Source: Salipiger bermudensis (lineage in GTDB: Bacteria; Pseudomonadota; Alphaproteobacteria; Rhodobacterales; Rhodobacteraceae). From it: a stretch of DNA of 64,000 nt. The notes under the pieces are model-generated. The model was not told the origin of the DNA and made no database searches. It saw only the letters and a program-made list of their open reading frames with translations. The stretch spans positions 310,001 through 374,000 of the forward strand of contig NZ_JAHVIA010000003.1 in NCBI RefSeq assembly GCF_019801965.1, given 5' to 3'. The position numbers were made by a program, and so were the translations under genes. Shown in pieces: positions 1 to 11,575 of this stretch (its first letter is position 1; each line of letters opens with the position of its first letter).

Positions 1-341
1 TGGCCTTGGTGGAATCCGATCAGCGCAAGGCGGTCTTCCTGCGTTCGGTTCTGCGCGAAACCGGGGTGACGGCAGATGTAAAGGTTGCGCGGATCGAGCA
101 GCTCGAACCGCTTCAAGCGGACGTTCTCAGTGCACGCGCTCTTGCGGACCTTCCGACACTGCTGTCTTTCGCCGAGCGACACTTGGCGCCGGAAGGGCAG
201 GGGGTGTTCCTGAAGGGCGCAAATTGGGAAAAAGAAGTCGCCGCCGCGCGGGAATCGTGGAAGTTCGATCTCGCGACGCGTACAAGTATAACTGATCCAA
301 ATGCAGTCGTCCTGACCATCGGAGAGCTGACACATGTCTGA
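1..341 (+). CDS. rsmG: 16S rRNA (guanine-527-N7)-methyltransferase RsmG, 3' part only
   Basis: The window opens inside this gene, so only about the last 113 residues are visible. RsmG uses SAM to methylate G527 of 16S rRNA in the small subunit. The visible part carries the family stretch VESDQRKAVFLRSV, which follows the SAM-binding region, and a C-terminal strand ending VVLTIGELTHV. The stop overlaps the parA start by 8 nt, giving the rsmG-parA-parB order typical of alphaproteobacterial origin regions. The assignment rests on these motifs and the context; the N-terminal catalytic half is outside the window. Confidence 0.88.
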   Translation, partial: ALVESDQRKAVFLRSVLRETGVTADVKVARIEQLEPLQADVLSARALADLPTLLSFAERHLAPEGQGVFLKGANWEKEVAAARESWKFDLATRTSITDPNAVVLTIGELTHV

Positions 342-1143
342 TCCGTCGCGGCCCCGCGCCCCCAAGATCATCGCCATCGCCAACCAGAAAGGCGGCGTCG
401 GGAAGACCACGACGACGATCAATCTTGGCGCCGCGCTGGCGGAGAAAGGGTTGAAGATCCTGGTCGTCGATCTCGATCCTCAGGGCAATTCGTCGACCGG
501 GCTCGGGATCGAACCGGATGATCGGCAATACACGACTTACGAGCTGCTGCTTGACGACGTCGCGCTTGAGGATGCGATCCTGCCGACGGATCAGGAAAAC
601 CTTCATCTGATCCCGGCGACGGTGGATCTCAGCTCGGCGGATATTGAGCTTGTATCGAACGAAAAGCGCAGCTTTCTGCTGCACGATGCGCTGCGCCAGA
701 CCGAGATCGACGCGTTCGGCTTCGATTATGTGCTGATCGATTGCCCGCCCTCGCTGAACCTGCTGACGGTCAACGCGATGGTCGCGGCGCATTCCGTGCT
801 TGTCCCGCTGCAGAGCGAGTTCTTTGCGCTTGAGGGGCTGTCGCAGCTGATGCTGACGGTCCGCGAAATCCGCCAGAGCGCCAACCCGGACCTTCGGATC
901 GAGGGCGTTCTGCTGACCATGTATGACGCGCGGAACAACCTGTCGCGCCAGGTCGAAGACGATGCCCGCGACAACCTTGGCGACCTGGTGTTTTCGACCG
1001 TGATCCCGCGCAATGTGCGGGTCAGCGAGGCGCCGTCCTACGCCATGTCGGTGCTGAACTATGACAGCCAGTCGAAGGGGGCTGCGGCCTATCGCGACCT
1101 TGCCGACGAATTGCTGCGCAAGAATGCGCGGCTCGCCGCCTGA
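334..1143 (+). CDS. parA: Chromosome partitioning ATPase ParA (Soj)
   Basis: 269-residue ParA/MinD-type ATPase. It drives segregation of the replicated origin with ParB and the parS sites, binding the nucleoid as an ATP dimer. The deviant Walker A motif KGGVGKTT lies at about residues 19-26. VVDLDPQGNSSTGLG (switch I region) and YVLIDCPPSLNLLT (Walker B) follow, all canonical. Length is normal for chromosomal ParA. The ATG at 334 lies inside the end of rsmG, and parB starts 25 nt downstream, so the three genes are probably co-transcribed. Confidence 0.97.
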   Translation: MSDPSRPRAPKIIAIANQKGGVGKTTTTINLGAALAEKGLKILVVDLDPQGNSSTGLGIEPDDRQYTTYELLLDDVALEDAILPTDQENLHLIPATVDLSSADIELVSNEKRSFLLHDALRQTEIDAFGFDYVLIDCPPSLNLLTVNAMVAAHSVLVPLQSEFFALEGLSQLMLTVREIRQSANPDLRIEGVLLTMYDARNNLSRQVEDDARDNLGDLVFSTVIPRNVRVSEAPSYAMSVLNYDSQSKGAAAYRDLADELLRKNARLAA

Positions 1144-1168
1144 GACCAGAAGAAAAGAAAGAGCAGAG

Positions 1169-2077
1169 ATGGCAGAGAAGAAGGAAGCACGCCGGGGTCT
1201 GGGGCGCGGATTGTCCGCGCTGATGTCGGATGTCGATATTGCACCTGCCCGCGAGCAGGACAGCATGACCCCGAAGACCCCGGACCGCATGGTCCCAATT
1301 GAAAGCCTGGTCCCCAACAAGGACCAGCCCCGCCGCACCTTCACGACCGAGCAGCTGCAGGAGCTCTCGGAGTCGATCAAGACCAAGGGCATCATCCAGC
1401 CGATCATCGTGCGCCCGGCGCCGAATGAGGAGGGCAAGTTCGAGATCGTCGCCGGTGAACGCCGCTGGCGCGCGGCGCAGCTGGCGCAGCAGCACGAGGT
1501 GCCTGTTCTCGTGCGCGAGCTCGACGACCAGGAAACGCTCGAGATCGCCATCATCGAGAACATCCAGCGTGCCGACCTGAACGCCATCGAAGAGGCTGCG
1601 GGCTACAAGGCGCTGATGTTCCGATTTGGTCATACACAGGAGAAGATTGCCGAGGCCCTTGGCAAGAGCCGCAGCCATATCGCCAACCTGCTGCGCCTGC
1701 TGAACCTACCCGACAGCGTGCAGGATTACGTTCGCAACGGTGATCTGAGCGCCGGTCACGCGCGGACGCTTGTCACGGCAGAAAACCCCGACGTCATCGC
1801 GCGCGAGATCATGGCGAAGAAGCTGTCGGTGCGGCAGGCTGAAGCCCTTGTTCGCGGTGCATCAGAGCCGAAACGCCCCAAAGTGTCCGCTGCGGCGCCG
1901 CAGGCTGTCGAGAAGGATGCGGACACGCGGGCGCTTGAGGGCGATCTCTCGGCGGCGCTTGGCATGAAAGTCTCGGTGGCGCACAAGCCGGGCACCGAAG
2001 CAGGCAAGCTCACGATATCTTACGAGAGCCTCGAGGAACTAGATACGCTCTGCATGATCCTGAGCTCGTCGCGGTAG
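1169..2077 (+). CDS. parB: Chromosome partitioning protein ParB (Spo0J)
   Basis: 302-residue ParB/Spo0J, the CTP-dependent DNA clamp that loads at parS and is moved by ParA. The N-terminal domain contains the CTP-binding GERRWRA box (about residue 95) and the ENIQRADLN motif. A central helix-turn-helix (KIAEALGKSRSHIANLLRLL) reads parS, and a C-terminal dimerisation domain follows. The frame stays open upstream to 1061, but ATG 1169 (MAEKKEARRGLGRGLSALM) fits the family's usual N-terminus with its LGRGLSAL motif. A purine-rich stretch (AGAGCAGAG) just upstream can act as ribosome site. A terminator follows the stop. Confidence 0.96.
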   Translation: MAEKKEARRGLGRGLSALMSDVDIAPAREQDSMTPKTPDRMVPIESLVPNKDQPRRTFTTEQLQELSESIKTKGIIQPIIVRPAPNEEGKFEIVAGERRWRAAQLAQQHEVPVLVRELDDQETLEIAIIENIQRADLNAIEEAAGYKALMFRFGHTQEKIAEALGKSRSHIANLLRLLNLPDSVQDYVRNGDLSAGHARTLVTAENPDVIAREIMAKKLSVRQAEALVRGASEPKRPKVSAAAPQAVEKDADTRALEGDLSAALGMKVSVAHKPGTEAGKLTISYESLEELDTLCMILSSSR

Positions 2078-2098
2078 GGCAGGGTAGAGAGAGAAAGA

Positions 2099-2132
2099 AA
2101 AGCCCCGGGCCGGATGGCGCCGGGGCTTTTTT
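2099..2132. terminator. Rho-independent terminator after parB
   Basis: An 8-bp perfect stem (AGCCCCGG 2101-2108 with CCGGGGCT 2120-2127) is followed by a run of six or more T on the plus strand and preceded by an A-rich stretch. It lies between the convergent parB and hemW genes, so it can serve both, most strongly parB. Confidence 0.85.
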
Positions 2133-2151
2133 CATGTCTTGCTGGAGGGCT

Positions 2152-3303
2152 TCAGAGAAGCTCGGCGGTGAGGGTGTTGAGCAGCATTCGGCCCTGTTGC
2201 GTAGCCCCGAAACGCTCGCCCTCATGCCAGAGCAATCCAAGCTCGACCAGCGGATCGAGCGACAGGGCCTCTGTGCGACCAGGATCGATAAGGTGAGCGC
2301 GCGCAAGATCTAGGCCTTCGCTAAGGCGCAAACCCATCATGATGTATTCCGACCATACATCTTGGGAGGTCAGAGCCTCAATTTCGAGGTCCCCCGAACC
2401 GGCTTCTGCGGCGTTGATCCAGTCGCCCGGGGCGCGGCGTGCCACGGTGGCGCTACGCTGTCCGTTGACCGTCACCCGGCCATGCGCGCCGGGGCCGATG
2501 CCGACGTAGTCACCCCCGCGCCAATAGACCAGGTTGTGCCGTGACTCGTCGCCGTCACCGGCGTGGTTCGAGACCTCGTAGGCCGGCTTGCCTGCCACTT
2601 CGCAGATCTCCTGCGTCGCGAGATAGAGGTCGGCGCCGAGATCCTCGCTCGGAAGATCGCGCAGCTTGCCGGCCTGGGCACGGTCCCAGAAGGCGGTGCC
2701 TTCCTCGATGGTCAGCTGGTAGAGCGACAGGTGGTCGGCGGCGAGATCAAGGGCCTCGCGCAGCTCGGTTTCCCACGCCGCAAGACTCTGCCCCTGCCGG
2801 CCGTAGATCAGATCGAAATTGACCCTGTTGAAGGTCGATTTGGCGATGTCGAGCGCGCGAACCGCCTCGTCGACATCGTGCAGACGGCCAAGGCGGCGGA
2901 GGTCGTCGGGGCGCAGCGCCTGCACCCCGAGCGACACGCGGTTGACCCCCGCCATTGCGAAGCCCTCGAACTTGTTGATCTCGACGGAGCGGGGATTGGC
3001 CTCGAGGGTGATCTCGATATCGTTGGCCCAGGCCCAGTGATCGCGGGAGGCATTGAGCACGGCGCGAACCGTCTCCGGCGCCATCAGCGAGGGCGTGCCG
3101 CCGCCGAAATAGATCGAGCGCAGAACCCGACCCTCGGTCTGGCGACCGTAGCGGGCGAGCTCGCTGACCAGCGCCGCCGCCCAGCGGGCCTGATCCACGT
3201 GCGACACGACATGGCTGTTGAAGTCGCAATAGGGGCACTTGGCCTCGCAGAACGGCCAGTGCACGTAGAGGCCGAAGCCCCCGGGTTGCCAGGTCTCAGC
3301 CAA
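2152..3303 (-). CDS. hemW: Heme chaperone HemW (radical SAM, coproporphyrinogen oxidase-like)
   Basis: 383-residue radical SAM protein of the HemW family, formerly misnamed oxygen-independent coproporphyrinogen III oxidase. HemW is thought to insert heme into target proteins. The iron-sulfur motif CEAKCPYC gives Cys19, Cys23 and Cys26, and YFGGGTPSL follows as the glycine-rich SAM-binding stretch. The short N-terminus before the cluster motif is typical of HemW rather than true HemN. The start overlaps the rdgB end by 8 nt, placing it last in an rph-rdgB-hemW operon. Confidence 0.93.
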   Translation of the reverse strand: MAETWQPGGFGLYVHWPFCEAKCPYCDFNSHVVSHVDQARWAAALVSELARYGRQTEGRVLRSIYFGGGTPSLMAPETVRAVLNASRDHWAWANDIEITLEANPRSVEINKFEGFAMAGVNRVSLGVQALRPDDLRRLGRLHDVDEAVRALDIAKSTFNRVNFDLIYGRQGQSLAAWETELREALDLAADHLSLYQLTIEEGTAFWDRAQAGKLRDLPSEDLGADLYLATQEICEVAGKPAYEVSNHAGDGDESRHNLVYWRGGDYVGIGPGAHGRVTVNGQRSATVARRAPGDWINAAEAGSGDLEIEALTSQDVWSEYIMMGLRLSEGLDLARAHLIDPGRTEALSLDPLVELGLLWHEGERFGATQQGRMLLNTLTAELL

Positions 3304-3907
3304 AACAGCCCGTCACGAACTTGGCGAAGGCATCGGCGCGGTGGCTGATCCTGTTCTTTTCCCAGCGATCCATCTCGCCGAAGGTGATGTCGTAGCCCTG
3401 CGGCTCGAAGACGGGATCATAGCCATGACCCTGATCGCCGCGCATCGGCCACACCACGCGGCCTTCCATCACCCCGGGGAAGACCTCGTCATGACCATCG
3501 GGCCAGGCCAGAACCAGGGTGCAGCAGAAGCGCGCGGTCCAGGGCTCGGGCTTGCCGGAGGCGACAAGCTCGTCATGGGCACGGGTCATCGCCATGATGA
3601 AATCGCGGCCATTGCCGGTCTCGGCCCAGTCGGCGGTGTAGACGCCGGGCGCACCGTCCAGCGCATCGATGGCGATGCCGCTGTCATCCGACAGCGCCGG
3701 CAGGCCGGTGGCCTTCGCGGCGGCATGGGCCTTGATGCGGGCGTTCTCGACGAAGGTGGTGCCGGTCTCTTCCGGCTCCGGCAGCTCCATCTCGGCGGCG
3801 CCGACCACCTCGACACCGAAGGGCTTGAGAAGATCGGTGATCTCCTCGAGCTTGCCCCGGTTGTGGGTCGCGACCAGAAGCGTTTTGCCCTCGAACTTGC
3901 GGGTCAT
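3296..3907 (-). CDS. rdgB: dITP/XTP pyrophosphatase (RdgB/HAM1 family)
   Basis: 203-residue non-canonical purine NTP pyrophosphatase. It hydrolyses dITP, ITP and XTP to monophosphates, keeping deaminated purines out of DNA and RNA. The N-terminal signature [14 protein letters not shown], the central [10 protein letters not shown] metal site and the C-terminal [10 protein letters not shown] motif are all present. It overlaps rph by 4 nt upstream and hemW by 8 nt downstream, an arrangement common in Rhodobacteraceae. Confidence 0.96.
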   Translation of the reverse strand: MTRKFEGKTLLVATHNRGKLEEITDLLKPFGVEVVGAAEMELPEPEETGTTFVENARIKAHAAAKATGLPALSDDSGIAIDALDGAPGVYTADWAETGNGRDFIMAMTRAHDELVASGKPEPWTARFCCTLVLAWPDGHDEVFPGVMEGRVVWPMRGDQGHGYDPVFEPQGYDITFGEMDRWEKNRISHRADAFAKFVTGCFG

Positions 3908-4617
3908 GCGGTCGCTGCCTTCTGTGCCTCGACGAGCTGCGCCACGCCGGATTCCGCGAGATCGAGCAGCGTGCCCATCTGGTCGCGCGAGAAGGTCGCG
4001 CCCTCGGCCGACATCTGGACCTCGATGAGCTGGCCATCGCCGCGCAGGATGAAATTGCCGTCTACGCCGGCCTCGCTGTCCTCGGGGTAGTCGAGATCGA
4101 GTACCGGCTGGCCGGCATAGATGCCGCAGCTCACCGCCGCGACCGGCGAGATCAGCGGATCGGTTATCACGTCACCGGCCTTCATCAGCTTGTTGACCGC
4201 GAGGCGCAGCGCCACCCAGCCGCCGGTGATCGCGGCGCAGCGGGTGCCGCCATCGGCCTGGATCACGTCGCAGTCGATGCTGATCTGGCGTTCGCCGAGG
4301 GCAACGCGATCGACGCCGGCGCGCAGGCTGCGGCCGATCAGGCGCTGGATCTCGACGGTGCGGCCGCCCTGCTTGCCGGTGGTGGCCTCGCGGCGCATGC
4401 GCGATCCGGTGGAGCGCGGCAGCATGCCGTATTCGGCGGTGACCCAGCCGAGGCCGGAGCCCTTGATGAACGGAGGGACGCGCGGTTCGAGCGAGGCAGT
4501 GCAGATCACATGCGTATCGCCCATCTTGATCAGGCACGACCCTTCGGCATGTTTCGTGACACCCGTCTCGATTGAAACGGGGCGCATTTCGCTTAAATCT
4601 CGTCCTGACGGTCTCAT
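3904..4617 (-). CDS. rph: Ribonuclease PH
   Basis: 237-residue phosphorolytic 3'-5' exoribonuclease that trims tRNA 3' ends as a hexamer. Family landmarks are MRPSGR at the start, [19 protein letters not shown], the RSLRAGVD segment that binds phosphate, and the catalytic [12 protein letters not shown] region. Length is normal and the frame intact. It is the first gene of the leftward rph-rdgB-hemW operon and is divergent from hrcA, with 86 bp between the two starts. Confidence 0.96.
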   Translation of the reverse strand: MRPSGRDLSEMRPVSIETGVTKHAEGSCLIKMGDTHVICTASLEPRVPPFIKGSGLGWVTAEYGMLPRSTGSRMRREATTGKQGGRTVEIQRLIGRSLRAGVDRVALGERQISIDCDVIQADGGTRCAAITGGWVALRLAVNKLMKAGDVITDPLISPVAAVSCGIYAGQPVLDLDYPEDSEAGVDGNFILRGDGQLIEVQMSAEGATFSRDQMGTLLDLAESGVAQLVEAQKAATA

Positions 4618-4703
4618 GGAAGTCCCTTTCTCGGTTGCGCCCGGGATACTGGTGCCCCGCTATCCCCGCAACCCCGATTGACGGCGCAGGAGAGGGGCTT
4701 TTA

Positions 4704-5795
4704 ATGGCCCAAGGACGCGGAGAGACACGGATGAAAGAAGGAACCCGGTTGCTCGAAGAGATGAACGATCGCTCGCGCGAGGTGTTCCGCAAGGTCGTCG
4801 AGAGCTACCTGGAGTTCGGCGAACCGGTGGGCTCGCGTACGCTGACGCGGTCGCTGAGCGAGAAGGTCTCGGCTGCCACGATCCGCAACGTGATGCAGGA
4901 CCTCGAGTATCTCGGCCTGCTCGACAGCCCGCATGTGAGCGCCGGGCGGATCCCGACCCAGCTTGGCCTGCGGATGTTTGTCGACGGGCTGCTCGAAGTG
5001 CGCGATCTCGACCTCTCGGACCGCGAGAAGCTCGACGCCACGCTGGGGCCGGGCGGCGATGATGTTGGCGGCATTCTTGACCGCGTCGGCTCGGCGCTGT
5101 CGGGGGTGACTCATGGCGCCTCGCTGGTGCTGACGCCGAAGCATGAGGCGCCGATCAAGCATATCGAATTCGTCAGCCTGGGCCATGATCGGGCGCTGGT
5201 GGTATTGGTGTTTGGCGATGGCCACGTGGAGAACCGGCTGTTCCGACCGCCGCCCGGCCAGACGCCGAGCTCGATGCGGGAGGCGGCGAATTTCCTCAAC
5301 GCGCTGATCGAGGGCAAGACGCTCTCTGAGCTGCGCGGGGTGATGGCCGAGGAGATCTCGCGCCGGCGCAGGGAAATCGACACGCTGGCCGCTGATCTCA
5401 TCGAGGCGGGCATCGCCACGTGGGAGAGCGACGCCGACAATTCGGCCCGGCTGATCGTGCGCGGACGGGCGAATCTGCTCGGCACCGAGGCCGAGACCGA
5501 GGAGCTCGACCGCATCCGCAGCCTGTTCGACGACCTCGAGCGCAAGCGCGACATTGCCGAATTTCTGGAACTCGCCGAGACCGGCGACGGGGTGCGCATT
5601 TTTATCGGCTCGGAGAACAAACTTTTCTCACTTTCGGGTTCCTCTCTGGTGGTGTCTCCCTATATGAACGCGGATCGTAAGATCATCGGCGCGGTGGGGG
5701 TGATCGGACCCACGCGCCTCAACTACGGCCGGATCGTCCCGATCGTGGATTATACGGCGCAGCTGGTCGGCAAGCTGATTGCCGAGCGGAGCTAG
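4704..5795 (+). CDS. hrcA: Heat-inducible transcription repressor HrcA
   Basis: 363-residue HrcA, the repressor that binds CIRCE operators at groESL and related chaperone promoters and needs GroEL for folding. The N-terminal winged helix (LNDRSREVF-type start, TIRNVMQDLEYLGLL) is followed by the SAGRIPTQLGLRMFVD segment and a large regulatory domain. Start ATG 4704 has a good AGGAGAGG site 8 nt upstream; an ATG at 4731 is possible. grpE follows 9 nt after the stop, so the pair is an operon. I saw no CIRCE sequence in front of the gene. Confidence 0.95.
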   Translation: MAQGRGETRMKEGTRLLEEMNDRSREVFRKVVESYLEFGEPVGSRTLTRSLSEKVSAATIRNVMQDLEYLGLLDSPHVSAGRIPTQLGLRMFVDGLLEVRDLDLSDREKLDATLGPGGDDVGGILDRVGSALSGVTHGASLVLTPKHEAPIKHIEFVSLGHDRALVVLVFGDGHVENRLFRPPPGQTPSSMREAANFLNALIEGKTLSELRGVMAEEISRRRREIDTLAADLIEAGIATWESDADNSARLIVRGRANLLGTEAETEELDRIRSLFDDLERKRDIAEFLELAETGDGVRIFIGSENKLFSLSGSSLVVSPYMNADRKIIGAVGVIGPTRLNYGRIVPIVDYTAQLVGKLIAERS

Positions 5796-5804
5796 AGGTG
5801 AACA

Positions 5805-6362
5805 ATGGCAGACCCGAAGAACGACGAGTTTCTCGATGACATCGAAGCCGCCGAGGCCGAGGCCTATGCGGACGAGGCCGAGGAGATCGATACCGAGGCA
5901 GCGGAGATCGATGCGCTGCGTGCCGAGCGCGACGAGTTCAAGGATCGCTTCATGCGCGCGCTGGCGGATGCCGAGAACGCGCGCAAGCGGGCCGACAAGG
6001 ACCGCCGCGAGGCGCAGCAATATGGCGGCTCGCGTCTCGCCCGTGACCTGCTGCCGGTCTATGACAACCTGCACCGCGCGCTTGGCGTGGCGCGCGAGGA
6101 AGACGCCGCCGCGGCGCTGATCGAGGGCATCGAGCTGACCCTGCGCGAGCTCACCAACACCTTCTCGAAGCACGGCATGACGACGATCTCGCCGCAGGTC
6201 GGCGACAAGTTCGACCCGCAGCAGCACGAGGCGATGTTCGAGGCGCCGGTGCCGGGCACCAAGGCGGGCGAGATCATCCAGGTCTCGGCGGAAGGCTTCA
6301 TGCTCTACGACCGCCTGCTGCGCCCCGCGCAGGTCGGCGTGAGCTCGATGCCGGCGAGCTGA
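5805..6362 (+). CDS. grpE: Nucleotide exchange factor GrpE
   Basis: 185-residue GrpE, the ADP/ATP exchange partner of DnaK. An acidic N-terminal coiled-coil (about residues 10-75, rich in Glu and Ala) leads to the conserved RDLLPVYDNLHRAL helix. The beta domain follows with FDPQQHEAMFEAPVPG and ends in the usual GFMLYDRLLRPAQVGVS. Length is normal. It sits immediately after hrcA, consistent with heat-shock co-regulation. Two hairpin structures follow before the convergent mutS. Confidence 0.96.
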   Translation: MADPKNDEFLDDIEAAEAEAYADEAEEIDTEAAEIDALRAERDEFKDRFMRALADAENARKRADKDRREAQQYGGSRLARDLLPVYDNLHRALGVAREEDAAAALIEGIELTLRELTNTFSKHGMTTISPQVGDKFDPQQHEAMFEAPVPGTKAGEIIQVSAEGFMLYDRLLRPAQVGVSSMPAS

Positions 6363-6420
6363 TCTCTGCGTTCCCGACGCGGGAGGGGGGCGCTGCCCCC
6401 CGTCCGCCCGGGGCGGACTC

Positions 6421-6448
6421 CCCCCGGGATATTTTCGGCCAGAAGAAG
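6421..6448 (+). repeat. Dispersed intergenic element, copy A
   Basis: The core CCCCCGGGATATTTT followed by GGCCAGAAGAAG lies after a GC-rich hairpin (GTCCGCC 6402-6408 with GGCGGAC 6412-6418). The same core recurs at 15981-16008, in reverse at 16030-16060, and in altered form in the tandem array at 42472-42714. Downstream of grpE the hairpin plus T-rich core may help end transcription. All copies lie between genes. Confidence 0.7.
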
Positions 6449-6467
6449 ACCGGGGTCATTTGAGCGA

Positions 6468-6483
6468 TGTTGCACGTGGAGCG
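6468..6483. promoter_or_regulatory. Candidate parS-like site
   Basis: TGTTGCACGTGGAGCG matches 12 of 16 positions of the bacterial parS consensus and 13 of 16 of the Caulobacter-type variant as I recall them, with the CACGTG core intact. It lies between two convergent genes about 4.5 kb from parB, a plausible place for a ParB loading site. Three mismatches, including an outer one, leave this tentative. Confidence 0.3.
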
Positions 6484-6506
6484 GTCCTTCCGGGGGCCGC
6501 TTTTTT
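6480..6506 (+). terminator. Rho-independent terminator downstream of grpE
   Basis: AGCGGTCC (6480-6487) pairs with GGGCCGCT (6494-6501) with one G-T wobble, followed by six T on the plus strand. It ends rightward transcription from hrcA-grpE, and its T run touches the mutS stop codon (6505-6507). Confidence 0.75.
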
Positions 6507-9147
6507 AGTGCTCGAGCGCGGCCTTGAGGTCGTAGAGCGCCTGAAGGGCGTCGCGCGGGGAGAGATCGTCGGGGTTGAGGCTGGCGAGCTTTTCCTCGAG
6601 CGGCGAGGGGCCGGAGGGGCGCGCGGGCTGGGGGGCGGCCTCGGCGGCGGCGGAGAACAGCGGCAGGTCGTCGATCAGCGCCTTGGGGGCGGCGCGCTCG
6701 CGCTCGCCTTTCTCCAGCGCGTCGAGGATGGTGCGGGCGCGATCGGTGACCGCGCGGGGCAGGCCGGCGAGCTGGGCCACCTGCACGCCGTAGGAGCGGT
6801 CGGCGGCGCCTTCGCGCACCTCGTGCAGGAAGATCACCTCGCCGTCCCATTCCTTGACCGCGACTGTGGCGTTGCGCACGCCCGCGAGCTTGCCGGCGAG
6901 CACGGTGAGTTCGTGGTAGTGGGTCGCGAAGAGGCCGCGCACCCGGTTGACGCCGTGCAGGTGTTCGAGCGTCGCCCAGGCGATCGAGAGCCCGTCATAG
7001 GTCGCCGTGCCACGGCCGATCTCGTCGAGGATGACGAGCGCGCGGTCGTCGGCCTGGTTGAGGATGGCGGCGGTCTCGACCATCTCGACCATGAAGGTGG
7101 AGCGGCCACGGGCGAGATCGTCCGAGGCGCCGACGCGGCTGAAGATCTGGCTGACGAGGCCCAAATGCGCCGAGCGGGCCGGGACGTAGGAGCCGATTTG
7201 CGCCAGCAGCGCGATCAGGGCGTTCTGCCGAAGATAGGTCGACTTACCGGCCATGTTGGGGCCGGTGAGCAGGGTGACGGAGGCGGCATCGCCCTCGGCC
7301 GAGAGGCCGCAATCATTGGCGATGAAGGCGCTGCCGCCCTGCGCCTGCAGGGCGCGTTCGACCACAGGGTGACGGCCGCCCTCGATGGCGAAGGCGCGGC
7401 TGTCGTCAACCTGCGGGCGGCACCAGTCCTGGGCGCGGGCGAGATCGGCGAGGCCAAGCGCGAGATCGAATTCCGACAGCGCAAGGCCGGTCTCGGAAAG
7501 AGTGGGGGCATTGGCCAGGATGGCGTCTCTCAGGCTGGCATAGAGACGCTTTTCGATCTCCAAAGCCTCGTTGCCGGCATTGAGGATGCGGGTCTCGAGC
7601 TCGGTCAGCTCGACGGTGGTGAAGCGGACCTGGTTGGCGGTGGTCTGGCGGTGGATGAAGGTCTCGCTGAGCGGCGGCGACATCATCTTTTCCGCATGGG
7701 TGGCGGTGGTTTCGATGAAGTAGCCGAGCACGTTGTTATGCTTGATCTTGAGCGAATTGACCCCGGCCTGCTGGGCGTATTGCGCCTGCATGGCGGCGAT
7801 CACGCCGCGACCCTCGTCGCGCAGCTTGCGGGCTTCGTCGAGTGCCTCGTCGTATCCGGGCGCGATGAAGCCGCCGTCGCGGGCGAGGAGCGGCGGCTCG
7901 GCCACCAGCGCGGCGTCGAGCAGGGAGAGCAGCTCGTCGTGGCCGCGCAGCGCGGCGCGGGAGCTGGCGAGCAGCTCGGGCAGGGCGGCCTCATCGAGCG
8001 CTTGCGCGATCTCCTCGGCCTGGGCCAGCGCGTTGCGCACCGCGGCAAGATCGCGCGGGCCGCCGCGGTCGAGCCCGAGGCGCGACAGGGCGCGGTCGAG
8101 ATCGGGCACCTTTCGCAGCAGATCGCGCAGGGCGCTGGCAAGCGGCGTCTCGATGCCCCAGTCGAGCGCGTCGAGCCGGGCGGAGATCACCGCAAGCTCG
8201 CGCGAGGGCGAGGAGACGCGGCGCTCGAGCAGGCGGGCGCCGCCGGGGGTCACGGTGCGGTCGATCACCGACAGCAGCGAGCCCTGGCGGCCGCCATTCA
8301 TCGATTGCGTGAGCTCGAGGTTGCGCCGGGTGGCGGCGTCGATCTGCAAAAGCCGCGAGACCGCGTCGCGCTGCGGTGCGCGCAGCAGCGGCAGACGGCC
8401 CTTCTGGGTGATGTCGAGGTAATCGACCAGCGCTCCCATCGCCGCCAGTTCGGCGCGCTCGAAGCTGCCGAAGCCGGCGAGCGTCTGCACCCCGAAGAGG
8501 CTGCAGAGCCGGGCCTCGGCACCGGCGCTGTCGAAGGAGGCGCGGCCGAGCACAGTGGGGTAGATGCCGAGATCGCCCAGCACCGCGCGCAGCTCTTCCT
8601 CGGCGGCCTCGGAGGTCAGCAGCTCGGAGGGGGCAAGCCGCGCCAGCTCTGCGCCGATACGAGCCTGGCCCAGCGGCATGACGTGGAACGCGCCGGTAGA
8701 GATATCGGCCCAGGCCAGCGCCCAATCGTCTCGAACCTTGGCCAAGGCGGCGAGGAAATTGTGCCGCCGCGCCTCGAGCAATGACTCCTCGGTGAGCGTC
8801 CCGGGGGTGACGAGCCGCACTACCTCGCGCTTCACCACCGATTTCGAGCCGCGCTTCTTGGCCTCGGCGGGGCTCTCCATCTGCTCGCAGACCGCGACGC
8901 GAAAGCCCTTGCGGATCAGCGTCAGCAGATAGCCTTCGGCGGCATGGACCGGCACGCCGCACATCGGGATATCGTCTCCCGCGTGCTTGCCGCGCTTGGT
9001 CAGCGCGATGTCGAGCGCCTCGGCGGCGGCGGCGGCATCGTCGAAGAACAGCTCGTAGAAATCGCCCATGCGGTAGAACAGCAGCGCATCCGGGTGCCCG
9101 GCCTTGATCTCGAGATATTGCGCCATCATTGGCGTGACTGCCGTCAT
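6505..9147 (-). CDS. mutS: DNA mismatch repair protein MutS
   Basis: 880-residue MutS, the mismatch-recognising ATPase. The N-terminal mismatch domain has the Phe-X-Glu type motif within [14 protein letters not shown], whose Phe stacks on the mispaired base. The Walker A motif GPNMAGKST lies at about residues 629-637, followed by [14 protein letters not shown] (Walker B/signature) and [10 protein letters not shown]. The frame stays open far upstream because it runs antisense to maeB. ATG 9147 ([15 protein letters not shown]) matches the usual MutS beginning. It is convergent with grpE. Confidence 0.96.
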   Translation of the reverse strand: MTAVTPMMAQYLEIKAGHPDALLFYRMGDFYELFFDDAAAAAEALDIALTKRGKHAGDDIPMCGVPVHAAEGYLLTLIRKGFRVAVCEQMESPAEAKKRGSKSVVKREVVRLVTPGTLTEESLLEARRHNFLAALAKVRDDWALAWADISTGAFHVMPLGQARIGAELARLAPSELLTSEAAEEELRAVLGDLGIYPTVLGRASFDSAGAEARLCSLFGVQTLAGFGSFERAELAAMGALVDYLDITQKGRLPLLRAPQRDAVSRLLQIDAATRRNLELTQSMNGGRQGSLLSVIDRTVTPGGARLLERRVSSPSRELAVISARLDALDWGIETPLASALRDLLRKVPDLDRALSRLGLDRGGPRDLAAVRNALAQAEEIAQALDEAALPELLASSRAALRGHDELLSLLDAALVAEPPLLARDGGFIAPGYDEALDEARKLRDEGRGVIAAMQAQYAQQAGVNSLKIKHNNVLGYFIETTATHAEKMMSPPLSETFIHRQTTANQVRFTTVELTELETRILNAGNEALEIEKRLYASLRDAILANAPTLSETGLALSEFDLALGLADLARAQDWCRPQVDDSRAFAIEGGRHPVVERALQAQGGSAFIANDCGLSAEGDAASVTLLTGPNMAGKSTYLRQNALIALLAQIGSYVPARSAHLGLVSQIFSRVGASDDLARGRSTFMVEMVETAAILNQADDRALVILDEIGRGTATYDGLSIAWATLEHLHGVNRVRGLFATHYHELTVLAGKLAGVRNATVAVKEWDGEVIFLHEVREGAADRSYGVQVAQLAGLPRAVTDRARTILDALEKGERERAAPKALIDDLPLFSAAAEAAPQPARPSGPSPLEEKLASLNPDDLSPRDALQALYDLKAALEH

Positions 9148-9235
9148 GTCTGCCCCCGGGTGACTGCCTGTGCCTGCCTGTTCCGGCGAGACATACCAAA
9201 GCGTCCGACCCCGACGAAAGCCGAAATCCGCGCTG

Positions 9236-9264
9236 TTGAGCGATGCTTGACGCTGCGCTAAGAG
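9236..9264 (+). promoter_or_regulatory. Predicted sigma-70 promoter for maeB
   Basis: A TTGAGC hexamer at 9236-9241 and a TAAGAG hexamer at 9259-9264 are separated by exactly 17 nt, a fair sigma-70-type match for this group. Transcription would begin near 9271, leaving a leader of about 24 nt before the maeB ATG. Confidence 0.45.
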
Positions 9265-9294
9265 AAACGACGCGCTGCGCTGGAGAAAGACGAC

Positions 9295-11550
<2,256 letters not shown>

Positions 11551-11575
11551 CCGCAAACTTTCGGAGGAGGCACGG

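Noticed and set aside
127-1587. Long open frame on the minus strand opposite parA and parB
   Set aside because: It is antisense to two clearly identified genes, has low-complexity Arg/Ala/Leu-rich translation and matches no family; long antisense frames are normal at this GC content.
4618-4703. CIRCE operator or sigma-32 promoter in front of hrcA
   Set aside because: No TTAGCACTC/GAGTGCTAA inverted repeat is present. A GTTG...CCCCGCTAT stretch matches the sigma-32 -10 motif at too few positions.
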